Part shown: one piece after another, positions 8,642 to 17,588 of the stretch
Numbering within the stretch: the stretch's first letter is position 1
How the letters are laid out: the number at the start of each line of letters is the position of its first letter
Notes under the pieces: generated by a model
Told to the model about the DNA's origin: nothing
The model's database searches: none
The model's input: only the letters and a program-made list of their open reading frames with translations
Program-made: the position numbers and the translations under genes
Source of the DNA: QZKY01 sp942492925
GTDB taxonomy: Bacteria; Pseudomonadota; Gammaproteobacteria; Burkholderiales; Burkholderiaceae_D
Reading direction: 5' to 3'
Length of the DNA stretch: 64,000 nucleotides
Assembly (NCBI GenBank): GCA_942492925.1
Contig: OW818641.1
Location: 62,001-126,000 of the forward strand

Positions 8642-9994
8642 TCAGCTTCCGGCAACCGTCATGTTCGCGATCAACACCGACCCCGTCTCCATCGAACCAC
8701 GCACCAACGTGTCATTCCCAACCGCGACAATTTGACGATACATGTCTTTCAGGTTGCCTGCGATGGTGATTTCTTCGACCGGGTATTGAATAACGCCGCC
8801 TTCCACCCAGAAACCGGAAGCCCCGCGCGAGTAATCGCCGGTCACATAATTCACGCCTTGCCCCATCAAATCAGTGACGAGCAAGCCGGTGTCCATTTTT
8901 TTCAGCATGCCGACGAAATCGTCATCCTGTTGCGTGCGCGAGGAGATCAAGCGCAAATTATGCGCACCACCCGCATTGCCGGTGGTGGGCTTGCCAAGCT
9001 TGCGCGCAGAGTACGTGGAAAGAAAATAGCCTTGTATGACGCCGTTGGCCACCACATCGCGGCGCGTGGTTTTCACGCCTTCGTCATCAAACGGTGCCGA
9101 TGCCGCCCCACCGATCACATGCGGATCTTCCGTCATGCTGACATGCTGGGGGAACAACAACATGCCGAGCGACCCGACCAGAAAACTGGTATTACGGTAC
9201 AGTGCCCCGCCCGATGTGGCTTGCACATACGCGCCCAGCAAACCGGCGGCCAGCGGCGCTTCAAACAGCACCGGACAATTTCGCGTACTGAGTCGGCGTG
9301 CGTTCAATCGTGCCAAGGCGCGCTCAGCAGCGTATTGACCGATAGCTTCGGGCTGCGCCAAATCCTTCGGATTGCGTCGGGAGGAATACCAGTCGTCACG
9401 CTGCATTTTTGCACCCTTGCCCGCAATCGGCGACACGGAAATCATGTGCCGCGAATACGGATACCCCCCCATGAAGCCGCGGGTATTGGCCGCGATGAAA
9501 TGCGATTGTTGGGTATACACGTTTGCGCCATCGCTGTTGCTGATCCGCTTGTTGACCGCGAACGCTGCGGTTTCGCAGCGCTGCGCGATCTCTATGGCCT
9601 CGGCGACAGACGGTTGCCAGGGATAAAAGAGTTTCAAATCCTGCGGCTGCGTTTCCAGCATGTCGGCCTCCGGCAATCCGGCGGCATCGTCTTCTGCCGT
9701 GAAGCGTGCGATGTTGTAAGCGGCTTCAACGGTAGTGCGCAACGATTCCGGTGAAAAATCGGAGGTGCTGGCATTGCCGCGTCTTTGCCCGATGTAAACA
9801 ACCACGCCAGCGCCTTTGTCGCTGTTTTGTTCGATCGTCTCGACTTTTCCTTTCCGCACACTGACGGATAAACCATTACTTTCTGACACATCGACGGCCG
9901 CATCGGATGCACCCAGGCTTCGCGCATATTGCAGCATCTCTTCTGCAAACTGCTTCATGTGGTCCTGAGTGTGGTTAAAAATGGAATGGCTCAT
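8642..9994 (-). CDS. pmbA: metalloprotease PmbA (TldE)
   Basis: Subunit of the TldD/TldE (PmbA) heterodimeric protease, which degrades unfolded peptides, matures microcins and processes the CcdA antitoxin in E. coli. The 450-aa length fits. Visible family blocks include QYARSLGASDAAVDV near the N-terminus, GLSVSVRKGKVETIEQNSDKG, and the C-terminal GASGFWVEGGVIQYPVEEITIAGNL. The active-site metal is held by the TldD partner, which is not in the window. The gene is transcribed divergently from darP with about 75 bp between, an arrangement conserved in many proteobacteria. Confidence 0.95.
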   Translation of the reverse strand: MSHSIFNHTQDHMKQFAEEMLQYARSLGASDAAVDVSESNGLSVSVRKGKVETIEQNSDKGAGVVVYIGQRRGNASTSDFSPESLRTTVEAAYNIARFTAEDDAAGLPEADMLETQPQDLKLFYPWQPSVAEAIEIAQRCETAAFAVNKRISNSDGANVYTQQSHFIAANTRGFMGGYPYSRHMISVSPIAGKGAKMQRDDWYSSRRNPKDLAQPEAIGQYAAERALARLNARRLSTRNCPVLFEAPLAAGLLGAYVQATSGGALYRNTSFLVGSLGMLLFPQHVSMTEDPHVIGGAASAPFDDEGVKTTRRDVVANGVIQGYFLSTYSARKLGKPTTGNAGGAHNLRLISSRTQQDDDFVGMLKKMDTGLLVTDLMGQGVNYVTGDYSRGASGFWVEGGVIQYPVEEITIAGNLKDMYRQIVAVGNDTLVRGSMETGSVLIANMTVAGS

Positions 9995-10068
9995 CAGCAG
10001 CCCCTTTCGAACAAGAGTGTCTAAAAAGGTTATGATATCAGCCCCTTCCCCCTTTTTTTGTATTTACG

Positions 10069-10656
10069 ATGGTTAACGCTAACCGTGGTGCGACTGGTTT
10101 CCAGTCCAACGAATTCGATCAGGAGTATGACCGTCCCTCGAAATCGCAGATGAAACGCGAGATGATTGCCCTGCAAAAGCTCGGCGAACTGCTGGTCGAC
10201 GAATCCAAAGACCGCGTCTTGCGGGTGCCGATGCCTGATCTCTTGCGGGATGCCATCCTCGAATGCCAGCGCGTCAAGGCGCACGAAGGCCGCCGCCGCC
10301 AAATTCAATACATTGGCCGTTTGATGCGAGAACTCGACGACGCGCAGGTTGCCGCCATCCAGAAGGTCGTCGATGGCTGGAAAGGCCTCTCCAAATCCGA
10401 AACGGCCGCCTTGCATGCACTGGAACGGCTGCGCGAAAAACTCCTGGCGGACGACCACGCCCTGACGGAACTCATCGCGCAACACCCGCAGCTCGACGCG
10501 CAGCAATTACGCACGCTGATTCGCAATGCTCGCAAAGAACAAGAACAGCAAAAGCCGCCCAAATCAACGCGCGAAATTTTTCAAATTCTGAAGTCGCTGC
10601 AAACGCAGCCATCCAATCTGGAGGATGAGCATGACAACGACGAGGCAACTCCCTGA
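10069..10656 (+). CDS. darP: ribosome biogenesis factor DarP (YjgA, DUF615)
   Basis: Factor associated with late 50S subunit precursors. The 195-aa product contains the family core SKSQMKREMIALQKLGELLVD and RRRQIQYIGRLMRELD, and is strongly basic and helical. It is divergent from pmbA, the usual pairing. No clear Shine-Dalgarno precedes the ATG. Its 3' end overlaps the following mog gene by about 26 bp, so the two are probably cotranscribed. Confidence 0.92.
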   Translation: MVNANRGATGFQSNEFDQEYDRPSKSQMKREMIALQKLGELLVDESKDRVLRVPMPDLLRDAILECQRVKAHEGRRRQIQYIGRLMRELDDAQVAAIQKVVDGWKGLSKSETAALHALERLREKLLADDHALTELIAQHPQLDAQQLRTLIRNARKEQEQQKPPKSTREIFQILKSLQTQPSNLEDEHDNDEATP

Positions 10657-11245
10657 CGAAGCGCTCATTGGATTAGTCTCCATATCCGATCGCGCTTCCG
10701 ACGGCCGTTACGAAGACAAAGGCGTACCAGCGCTGCTGGAATGGTTCGGGCGCGCGCTTTCCAGTCCCTGGCGCGGCGTGACGCGTCTAATTCCGGACGA
10801 TCGCACCATCATTGAATCTACACTCATCGAATTGATCGACACACTCGGTTGCGATCTCGTCATCACCACCGGCGGCACCGGCCCGACGCGACGCGATGTC
10901 ACGCCCGAAGCCACGCTGGCCGTGGCCACCAAAACCATGCCAGGCTTTGGCGAGCAAATGCGCCAGATCAGCCTGCACTTCGTCCCAACCGCAGTGCTCT
11001 CACGTCAAGTCGCCGCCATTCGCGAAACCCCGACCCATGCCGCCCTCATCCTGAATTTACCGGGACAACCGAATGCCATTCGCGAAACGCTGGAAGGCGT
11101 CAAGGATGCGTCGGGCAAATCGGTTGTTGCAGGCATCTTCGCTGCGGTACCATATTGCATTGATTTGATCGGCGGACCCTATATCGAAACACATGACGGG
11201 GTCTGCAAGGCGTTCCGCCCCAAAGCCGCGATCAGAAAAAAATAA
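10631..11245 (+). CDS. mog: molybdopterin adenylyltransferase
   Basis: Adenylates molybdopterin before molybdate insertion in cofactor synthesis. The 204-aa product contains IGLVSISDRASDGRYEDKG, the MoaB/Mog signature TTGGTGPTRRDVTPEA, and a C-terminal LNLPGQPNAIRETLEGV segment. The ATG at 10631 is chosen over the one two codons upstream because GGAGG at 10620-10624 lies 6 bp before it. It starts inside the end of darP. Relevant to the formate dehydrogenase at 57-61 kb and to mobB at 51 kb. Confidence 0.92.
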   Translation: MTTTRQLPDEALIGLVSISDRASDGRYEDKGVPALLEWFGRALSSPWRGVTRLIPDDRTIIESTLIELIDTLGCDLVITTGGTGPTRRDVTPEATLAVATKTMPGFGEQMRQISLHFVPTAVLSRQVAAIRETPTHAALILNLPGQPNAIRETLEGVKDASGKSVVAGIFAAVPYCIDLIGGPYIETHDGVCKAFRPKAAIRKK

Positions 11246-11276
11246 AAACCGTTTTTCTCTTTATCTGAAAGTGCCC

Positions 11277-11954
11277 ATGACGAAACCTTTCCTGGAATAC
11301 GACGTAGTAGAAACCGCCGACAATCCCACCGTCTCGATTATCTGGATGCACGGCATTGGCGATCATGGCTCCAGTTTTGTGCCGCTGGTTTCTGAATTTG
11401 ATCTATCCGACTGTCCGCCGATCCGCTTCATCTTCCCGCACGCCATCGAGCGCCCCGTCACGGCCAACGGCGGCTATGAAATGAGCGCGTGGTATGACAT
11501 CTTCGGCGATTTTGCGGATGCCCGGAATGAAGACCACGAAGGCGTCAACCAGTCGAAAGAATGGATTCAGGAATTGATCGAGCAGGAAAAATCACGCGGC
11601 ACCGAAGCAAACCATATTTTCCTCGCGGGTTTCTCGCAAGGCTGTGCGATGGCGCTGGAAACCGCGCTGACGTATCCGGAAAAGCTGGCGGGCGTCATTG
11701 GTTTGTCCGGCTACATTCCGATGCTCGATTCTTTCCCTGAGCGCTATAACGCGTCCAACAAAACTGTTCCCGTGTTCTATGCGCACGGCACGCAAGATGA
11801 GGTGGTGCCGATCTCGCGCGCGCGCAATGCGCTGAAAGTCATGCAGGAACTCGGCCAAAACATCGAATGGCATGAGTATCCCATGCCCCACACGCTCTGC
11901 ATGCCGGAAATCATCGATATCGGCAACTGGCTGCGCAAAATTCTCGCCAGCTAA
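11277..11954 (+). CDS. alpha/beta hydrolase, carboxylesterase/acyl-protein thioesterase type
   Basis: A 225-aa serine esterase of the dienelactone hydrolase/phospholipase-carboxylesterase group. It shows WMHGIGDHGSSF (oxyanion region), RFIFPHAIERPVTANGG, the nucleophile elbow GFSQGCAM, FYAHGTQDEVVP with the catalytic Asp, and the His in YPMPHTLCMPEI. Members hydrolyse small carboxyl esters or acyl-thioesters; the physiological substrate is unknown. The ATG at 11277 is chosen because the conserved domain begins directly after it. Same direction as mog, 31 bp downstream. Confidence 0.85.
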   Translation: MTKPFLEYDVVETADNPTVSIIWMHGIGDHGSSFVPLVSEFDLSDCPPIRFIFPHAIERPVTANGGYEMSAWYDIFGDFADARNEDHEGVNQSKEWIQELIEQEKSRGTEANHIFLAGFSQGCAMALETALTYPEKLAGVIGLSGYIPMLDSFPERYNASNKTVPVFYAHGTQDEVVPISRARNALKVMQELGQNIEWHEYPMPHTLCMPEIIDIGNWLRKILAS

Positions 11955-11980
11955 TTTCGTACGCACCGCCCCTCACCCCC

Positions 11981-12015
11981 CCTCCCGCTCATTGTTGAGT
12001 GGGAGGCATCGTTTT
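11981..12015 (+). terminator. probable terminator after the esterase gene
   Basis: CCTCCCGCTCA pairs with TGAGTGGGAGG (one G-T pair) around a TTGT loop, followed by CATCGTTTT. It lies 27 bp after the stop codon. Confidence 0.5.
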
Positions 12016-12279
12016 GCATACTCCCCTGTAGCATTTTTCATCGCCGAGCTGCCGCGCGGCGCATCCAGCCGTTTGGCGAGATACTCCTGCTTACCGAATC
12101 AGTGTGCTCGTTTCGACAAAATGGCCTTGGCAAAAAGTTGTCAAACGCCTCGACTATTTCGTTGTCGCAGCAGCAATGACGCCCATCTCGCTTGATCTTT
12201 CTCAACGAAATTCAGGGGCGCTTCATTCAGAATATTCCTACCCCTTTTTCAACCCTCACCACAAACAGGATCATTCACA
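12016..12279. other. noncoding stretch with no recognisable feature
   Basis: About 260 bp between the esterase terminator and the next small ORF. No frame looks like a protein, and I see no tRNA or repeat. It may hold the promoter and 5' leader of the small ORF at 12280. Confidence 0.4.
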
Positions 12280-12489
12280 ATGAGCGTCACGGAGCAGACT
12301 ATCGACGAATTAATCGCCGCAACTTTCACCAGCCATTCAACCCTCAAGGAAAAATACTTCTTCAGAGAATCCCTCCGAAACCTGGTTCGTTTAGCCAAAG
12401 CCGAGCAATTGCGCGACATGCGGATGGACGTGGCCAAGGTCACCCACAGCATTGGCATAAAAACATCGATTTACGCATCCCCCGACTAA
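12280..12489 (+). CDS. small hypothetical protein
   Basis: A 69-aa product of no recognised family. It is polar and predicted helical (TIDELIAATF, FRESLRNLVRLAKAEQLRDMRMD), with no membrane segment or signal peptide. An ACAGGA sequence about 10 bp before the ATG could serve as ribosome-binding site. A strong bidirectional terminator follows 32 bp after the stop, which supports it as a real transcription unit. Base composition is slightly AT-richer than its neighbours. Function unknown. Confidence 0.5.
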   Translation: MSVTEQTIDELIAATFTSHSTLKEKYFFRESLRNLVRLAKAEQLRDMRMDVAKVTHSIGIKTSIYASPD

Positions 12490-12521
12490 GAATAATCCTA
12501 CAAGCAACCTGCACCGACCAT

Positions 12522-12555
12522 AAAAAAACGCGCATGACTTCATGCGCGTTTTTTT
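12522..12555. terminator. bidirectional intrinsic terminator
   Basis: AAAAAAACGCGCATG pairs with CATGCGCGTTTTTTT around an ACTT loop. With an A tract on one side and a T tract on the other it can end both the small ORF (+) and the parvulin gene (-). Confidence 0.85.
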
Positions 12556-12602
12556 CACTCCTTCGCCAGGAGGCCTGGCTACGTGCTTACTTGATTGCGG
12601 AC

Positions 12603-13382
12603 TTACTTGATCTTGGCTTTCTTTTGCAGCCCTTCAAAATACGTCTTCAACTTGCGTTCGGTGACCGCCTTGGCCACTTGTGGCTTAACCTCTTCCAGTG
12701 CCGGGAACTTGTTCGGACGCGTATCTTCGAGCTTGATCACGTGATACCCAAAATCCGTATGAACAGGTGTTTCGGTATATTGACCCTTTGATAATTTAAC
12801 CATCGCGTCAGAGAAGGGTTTCACGTACTTGCCAGGATTGCCCCAGTCGATATCGCCACCCTTTTGTGCCGAACCGGTATCCTTGGATTTTTCCTTGGCC
12901 AGCCCCTCAAAGCTTGCGCCATCTTTCAGCTTGGCAATGATGTCCTTGGCTTCTGCTTCCGTCGACACCAGAATATGACGCAGGCGGTAATCGGTATCGC
13001 CAACCGTCTTCTTGTAGTTGTCGTATTCGGCATTAATCTCCGCCTCGGTTGCCGGATGCTTTTTGACGAAATCCGCGCGCAAGGCATTGATGATGATCGT
13101 TTGACGTGCATTTTCAATTTGCAACTTCACGTCCGTCTTGTTAGCGACCCCTTTTTTGGTGGCCTCTTGCAAGAGCAGTTCGCGCATAATCAATTCATTC
13201 TTGATCATGTTACGCAATTCTGGCGAATCTTTTTGGCCGTGCGCCACCAATTGCTTGACGATCGCATCGGCGCGAGAAGCCGGTATCGCTTTGCCATTAA
13301 CCGTTGCAATCGTTTGTGCAAAAACTGGCAGTGCCAGAGAAGCTATCAATGCCGCCAACAGGCGGGCAAAACGTAAATTCAT
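12603..13382 (-). CDS. parvulin-type peptidyl-prolyl cis-trans isomerase, exported
   Basis: Periplasmic folding catalyst of the PpiC/PrsA/SurA-like group, 259 aa. The N-terminus is a signal peptide (MNLRFARLLAALIASLALPVFA, cleavage expected after VFA). A SurA-like helical N-domain follows (residues about 25-120), then a rotamase domain (about 125-225) with YRLRHILVSTEAEAKDIIAKLKDG, GGDIDWGNPGKYVKPF and TPVHTDFGYHVIKLED. The ATG at 13382 is chosen because the signal peptide begins there and AAGGAA lies 8-10 bp upstream. It may assist outer-membrane or secreted protein folding. It is divergent from the peptide-transport operon. Confidence 0.88.
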   Translation of the reverse strand: MNLRFARLLAALIASLALPVFAQTIATVNGKAIPASRADAIVKQLVAHGQKDSPELRNMIKNELIMRELLLQEATKKGVANKTDVKLQIENARQTIIINALRADFVKKHPATEAEINAEYDNYKKTVGDTDYRLRHILVSTEAEAKDIIAKLKDGASFEGLAKEKSKDTGSAQKGGDIDWGNPGKYVKPFSDAMVKLSKGQYTETPVHTDFGYHVIKLEDTRPNKFPALEEVKPQVAKAVTERKLKTYFEGLQKKAKIK

Positions 13383-13638
13383 GATGCGTTTTCCTTTTTT
13401 GGATGACAAAGTCATTAAAACCTCTGCAAACTGCTTGCAGCCCGAAGATCCCACCGCAATGCCACATCGCCCGGGAAAGATACCACAGAAGCCGCCCCAC
13501 TCTCCGCAAGACACACCCGTCCTGTGGGTACTTTCCCCGGGAACGGCCCATTCTACGCCAGAAAATGGTGCGTGATAAGCATCCGACCGACAGATGGCAT
13601 CGTACAATGTATAACCGTTTGCTCACCCCCGTTGCATC

Positions 13639-15414
13639 ATGCGATTGTCCTTTCTTCGCCGCCTTTTTCTTATCTTTTTCGCCTGTTCCATCGCGCAGCA
13701 TGCGCCCGCTGCGGATGCCAGCAAAGTGTTGCGGACCATGATCCCGGCCGCAGAAACGGGCTTCGACCCAATCGCTGCGCATGACCTGTATTCATCGCAA
13801 GTGATCGCATCGATTACCGAAACGCTCTACACCTACGATTATCTGGCGCGGCCCGCCAAACTGGTTCCGCAAACGGCGGCAGCCCTGCCAGACATTACCG
13901 ATGACGGCAAGACCTGGACGATTCGCCTGAAACAGGGCATTTTCTTCGCGGATGACCCGGCGTTCGGCAACACCCCGCGCGAATTGACGATGGCCGACTA
14001 CGTCTATTCGCTCAAACGACTGGTCGATCCCCAATTGCGCTCACCCTGGAGCTGGCTGCTTGAAGGCAAAATTGTCGGACTGGATACCCTTGCACGCGAA
14101 ACCAAAACTTCAGGCCGCTTTAACTACGATGCCAGGATCGCCGGGCTGGAACTTCTTGATCGGTACACCTTGCGCATTCGCCTGAATGCCCCCGACTATA
14201 ATCTGGGACACATCCTCGCACACTATCCCACCAGCGCCGTCTCACGCGAAGTAATTGAGCGCTACCGCGACGCCAACGGTCATGCCATGGCCAACCCCGT
14301 CGGCACCGGCCCCTATCAGTTAAGCAGTTGGACGCGCGGCGCAAAAATCGTGCTGACTGCCAACCCGCGTTATCGCGGGTTCGTCTGGGATTTCGCACCC
14401 GGGGACGATCCTGGCAATCGCAAGATCGTCGAGAGAATGAAAGGCAAATCGATGCCGCAAATCGGCCGCGTCGAAATTCTTGTCGTGCCGGAAGATCAGT
14501 CGCGCTGGCTCGCTTTTCAGAATGGCGAAATCGACCTGTTCAATCTCGATGGCCCGCTGGCGCCACGCGCCATCGACCATGGCAAACTACGCCCAGAGCT
14601 CGCAGCAAAAGGCGTGTTCCTGTCCCGCTTGATCGAACCGGAACTCAGCCACTATTACTTCAACATGCAAGATCCTGTGTTGGGTGGCCTGACCAAAGAA
14701 AAAATCGCGCTGCGTCGCGCGATTGCGATGACGCACAATGTGCAGGAAGAAATCGCCATCGTCTGGAATGGACAAGCGGTCAAGCTGGAATATCCGATTC
14801 CGCCCGGTGTGATCGGACACGATCCCACGTACCGCAGCAGCGTGCGCTTCGATCCGAAAACGGCGAACGCGCTGCTCGATAAATTCGGCTACAAGAAAGG
14901 CGCGGATGGCTGGCGCACCCTGCCCACTGGTCAGCCGCTACTGATTCGCTTCACCGTGCGGCCGGATTCAACCGGACAACAACAAGCCGAGATGTGGAAA
15001 AAAACCTTCGACTCCCTTGCCATTCGCATGGAAAGCGACAAACGCCCTTTCCCCGACATGCTGAAAGCGGAGAAACAATGCAAGCTGATGATGCGCACGA
15101 GTCCCTGGATTGCGGATTACCCGGATGGCGACAATTTCATGCAACTGTTTTATGGCAAGCATATCGGGCAGAGCAACAACGGCTGCATGAAAATGGCAGA
15201 ATTCGACGCCTACTACGAACAATCGAAAAAATTGCCGCAGGGGCCAGCCCGCGACCTGCTGTATCACAAGATGACGCGCATCATTGAAGTGTATGCCCCC
15301 ACCATCATCGGTTATGCGCGCTACCGCAACATGCTCGCGCAACCGCACGTCGTCGGTTACAAAAAACATCCCATCATGCACAACGAATGGCTGTATCTGG
15401 ATATTAAAAAATGA
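13639..15414 (+). CDS. peptide ABC transporter substrate-binding protein (family 5)
   Basis: Periplasmic solute receptor of the OppA/DppA family, 591 aa. A signal peptide (MRLSFLRRLFLIFFACSIAQHAPAA) is cleaved around residue 24. The family core follows: VIASITETLYTYDYLARPAKLVPQTAAALP, DDGKTWTIRLKQGIFF and DYVYSLKRLVDP. First gene of an operon with an M3 oligopeptidase, two permeases and a fused ATPase, so oligopeptides are the likely ligand. Family 5 also includes nickel and heme-binding members, so substrate is inferred from context. About 250 bp separate it from the divergent parvulin gene. Confidence 0.88.
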   Translation: MRLSFLRRLFLIFFACSIAQHAPAADASKVLRTMIPAAETGFDPIAAHDLYSSQVIASITETLYTYDYLARPAKLVPQTAAALPDITDDGKTWTIRLKQGIFFADDPAFGNTPRELTMADYVYSLKRLVDPQLRSPWSWLLEGKIVGLDTLARETKTSGRFNYDARIAGLELLDRYTLRIRLNAPDYNLGHILAHYPTSAVSREVIERYRDANGHAMANPVGTGPYQLSSWTRGAKIVLTANPRYRGFVWDFAPGDDPGNRKIVERMKGKSMPQIGRVEILVVPEDQSRWLAFQNGEIDLFNLDGPLAPRAIDHGKLRPELAAKGVFLSRLIEPELSHYYFNMQDPVLGGLTKEKIALRRAIAMTHNVQEEIAIVWNGQAVKLEYPIPPGVIGHDPTYRSSVRFDPKTANALLDKFGYKKGADGWRTLPTGQPLLIRFTVRPDSTGQQQAEMWKKTFDSLAIRMESDKRPFPDMLKAEKQCKLMMRTSPWIADYPDGDNFMQLFYGKHIGQSNNGCMKMAEFDAYYEQSKKLPQGPARDLLYHKMTRIIEVYAPTIIGYARYRNMLAQPHVVGYKKHPIMHNEWLYLDIKK

Positions 15415-15509
15415 CGACGACTGCTTCAAACTCGTGCACAATCTCATGCACAGCCCCCTGTGCAACCTCAGGTACACAGCCCCCATCCCATCGACGGAAG
15501 ACGGCCACC

Positions 15510-17558
15510 ATGCATTCTCATCGCTCTCGCTCCCCCTTCTCGCGGTTCTTCGCGCCTTTCCTCACCCTAACCTTGCTCTTCCCGACACTCGGCGCTGCAG
15601 TCGAACCGACCAAAGAGAAACCGCACATCCCGATACTGAAAGCCCGCGAAATTGCCACGCGTTGTAAAACCGTGCTGGACCGTGCACGGGACATGGCAGA
15701 AGCGCTGGAAGACGCGCCGACAAAATCGTCCCCGCAAAGTGACAAAGCACTCTTTCGCGACTGGAACGACTTGCAGATCGCGCTCGAGGATTTGCAAGGG
15801 CCGGTCGGATTGCTGAATCATGTGTCGCCTGACCCGGTCGTGCGCAAGCAGGCCGAGCCCTGTCAGATCAAGATCACCCAGTTTGCCACCGAGCTTTTCC
15901 AGAATGAAAAGCTGTATCGTCGATTCAAGTCCGCGAAACCCGCCGACGCCGTGGAAAAGAAATTGCGACAGGATATTCTCGACAGTTTCGACGACACCGG
16001 CGTCTCGCTGCCGCCGGAAAAACAGAAGCGGATGAAAAAAATTCTGACCCGCCTCACCGCACTCAAACAAAATTTTGCGCGCAACATCCGCGACAACAAC
16101 CAGACGCTCACTTTCACGCCAGAAGAAATGGCGGGGCTGCCGGCTGACTTCGTTAAAAAAGCCAAACGCGATGCCAAAGGCCACTACCTGCTGGGCTTCG
16201 ACTACACCGACTACATGCCTTTCATGCAGTATGCCGACAGCAGTGACGCGCGCCAGCGTTACCAGTTTGCGTTCGTCAATCGGGGCACGCCGAAAAATCT
16301 GGAATTGATGAAGGAAGCCATCGCGCTGCGTCAGGAAATGGCGCAACTCTTCGGCTTCAGCAATTACGCCGAATACGTGCTGCGTCGCCGCATGGCGGGC
16401 AAGCCCGAAACCGTCAATGCTTTCCTCGCCGACGTGCAAAAAGCGGTCACCGATCTGGAAAAGCAGGAACTCGCCGACATGCGCGCCTTCAAGTCCAGAA
16501 CGCTGGGCACGCCACTGGAAGCCACCACCATCGCGCGCTGGGATGTGGCTTACTGGCAGGAGAAGATGAAGCAATCGATTCACCACATCGATCAGAATGC
16601 CTTGCGCCAGTATTTCCCGACGCAAGCCTCGGTCAACTGGGTGATGGCCATGTCCGGCATCCTCTACGGCGTGCAATTCAAACCCGCTAAAGCTCCCGTC
16701 TGGCACAAGGATGTGAAGTATTACGATCTATACGACAACAAAACCCTCAAGCGCATCGGCGGCGTGTATGTCGATCTGTATCCGCGCAAGGGCAAATATG
16801 GGCACGCCGCTGCCTTTGGTGTGCGCGGCTCCAGCACGCTCTCGAAGCGCACGCCCATTTCGGTCATGGTCGCCAATTTCAATCGCGACGGACTGGACGG
16901 CAACGAACTCGAAACGCTGCTGCATGAATTCGGCCATCTGATGCATGGCGTGCTGTCCCGAACCCGCTTTGTCGATCACGCCGGCACCAGCGTCGAGCGC
17001 GATTTTGTCGAGGCCCCATCGCAAATGTATGAGGAATGGGGACGCAACAAGGAAACGCTGGCCATGATTCCGCAGTTTTGCACTAAGCCTTGTCCGCAAG
17101 TCGACAACGACCTGCTGCTACGCATGAAAGCCGCACACCATTTCGGTCTGGGCACCCGCTACGCGCGACAGCATTTGTATGCCAGCTTCGACATGGCCTT
17201 GCATCAAAATGTCGACAACGATCCGCTCGCCACCTGGCAGCAGATGGAGGGCGCCACGCCACTCGGCTACGTCAAGGACACGCAATTCCCGGGGCAATTC
17301 AGTCATCTGATGGGAGGGTATGCCGTCGGCTATTACGGCTACATGTGGGCTGAAGTACTGGCGCTGGATATGATGTCGCGCTTTGACGGCAAGCTGATGA
17401 ATACCGAGCTCGGTTTGAAATATCGGAAAGCCATATTGGAACGTGGCGGCGAATTGTCCGGCGCAGAATTGGTGCGTCTGTTCCTCGGACGCGCACCGGA
17501 CAATCGCGCCTTCTTCAATGAAATTGTCGGCAAACCCGCCACGCTTTCCGCACCGTGA
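15510..17558 (+). CDS. M3 family oligopeptidase with signal peptide
   Basis: Zinc metallo-oligopeptidase of the thimet oligopeptidase/PrlC family, 682 aa. The zinc site is HEFGH at residues 472-476, in ETLLHEFGHLMHGVLSRT, with Glu501 in FVEAPSQMYEEW as third ligand. The start at 15510 gives an Arg/Ser-rich n-region and hydrophobic core ending LGAA, a typical signal peptide, with GGAAG 9 bp upstream. A frame-continuous ATG at 15411 overlaps the previous stop as ATGA, but would add 33 residues that do not resemble protein. An exported M3 peptidase inside a peptide-import operon suggests it cuts peptides in the periplasm before uptake. Confidence 0.88.
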   Translation: MHSHRSRSPFSRFFAPFLTLTLLFPTLGAAVEPTKEKPHIPILKAREIATRCKTVLDRARDMAEALEDAPTKSSPQSDKALFRDWNDLQIALEDLQGPVGLLNHVSPDPVVRKQAEPCQIKITQFATELFQNEKLYRRFKSAKPADAVEKKLRQDILDSFDDTGVSLPPEKQKRMKKILTRLTALKQNFARNIRDNNQTLTFTPEEMAGLPADFVKKAKRDAKGHYLLGFDYTDYMPFMQYADSSDARQRYQFAFVNRGTPKNLELMKEAIALRQEMAQLFGFSNYAEYVLRRRMAGKPETVNAFLADVQKAVTDLEKQELADMRAFKSRTLGTPLEATTIARWDVAYWQEKMKQSIHHIDQNALRQYFPTQASVNWVMAMSGILYGVQFKPAKAPVWHKDVKYYDLYDNKTLKRIGGVYVDLYPRKGKYGHAAAFGVRGSSTLSKRTPISVMVANFNRDGLDGNELETLLHEFGHLMHGVLSRTRFVDHAGTSVERDFVEAPSQMYEEWGRNKETLAMIPQFCTKPCPQVDNDLLLRMKAAHHFGLGTRYARQHLYASFDMALHQNVDNDPLATWQQMEGATPLGYVKDTQFPGQFSHLMGGYAVGYYGYMWAEVLALDMMSRFDGKLMNTELGLKYRKAILERGGELSGAELVRLFLGRAPDNRAFFNEIVGKPATLSAP

Positions 17559-17588
17559 TGACACACCAAACTTGATGCCTGAATCGAC

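Noticed and set aside
8732..9754. Long plus-strand open frame opposite pmbA
   Set aside because: Complement of a conserved gene; its translation has no recognisable motif and no ribosome-binding site.
15411..15509. N-terminal extension of the M3 peptidase starting at the ATGA overlap
   Set aside because: The extra 33 residues (Thr/Ser/Cys-rich) do not look like protein and would bury a good signal peptide; the ATG at 15510 is preferred.
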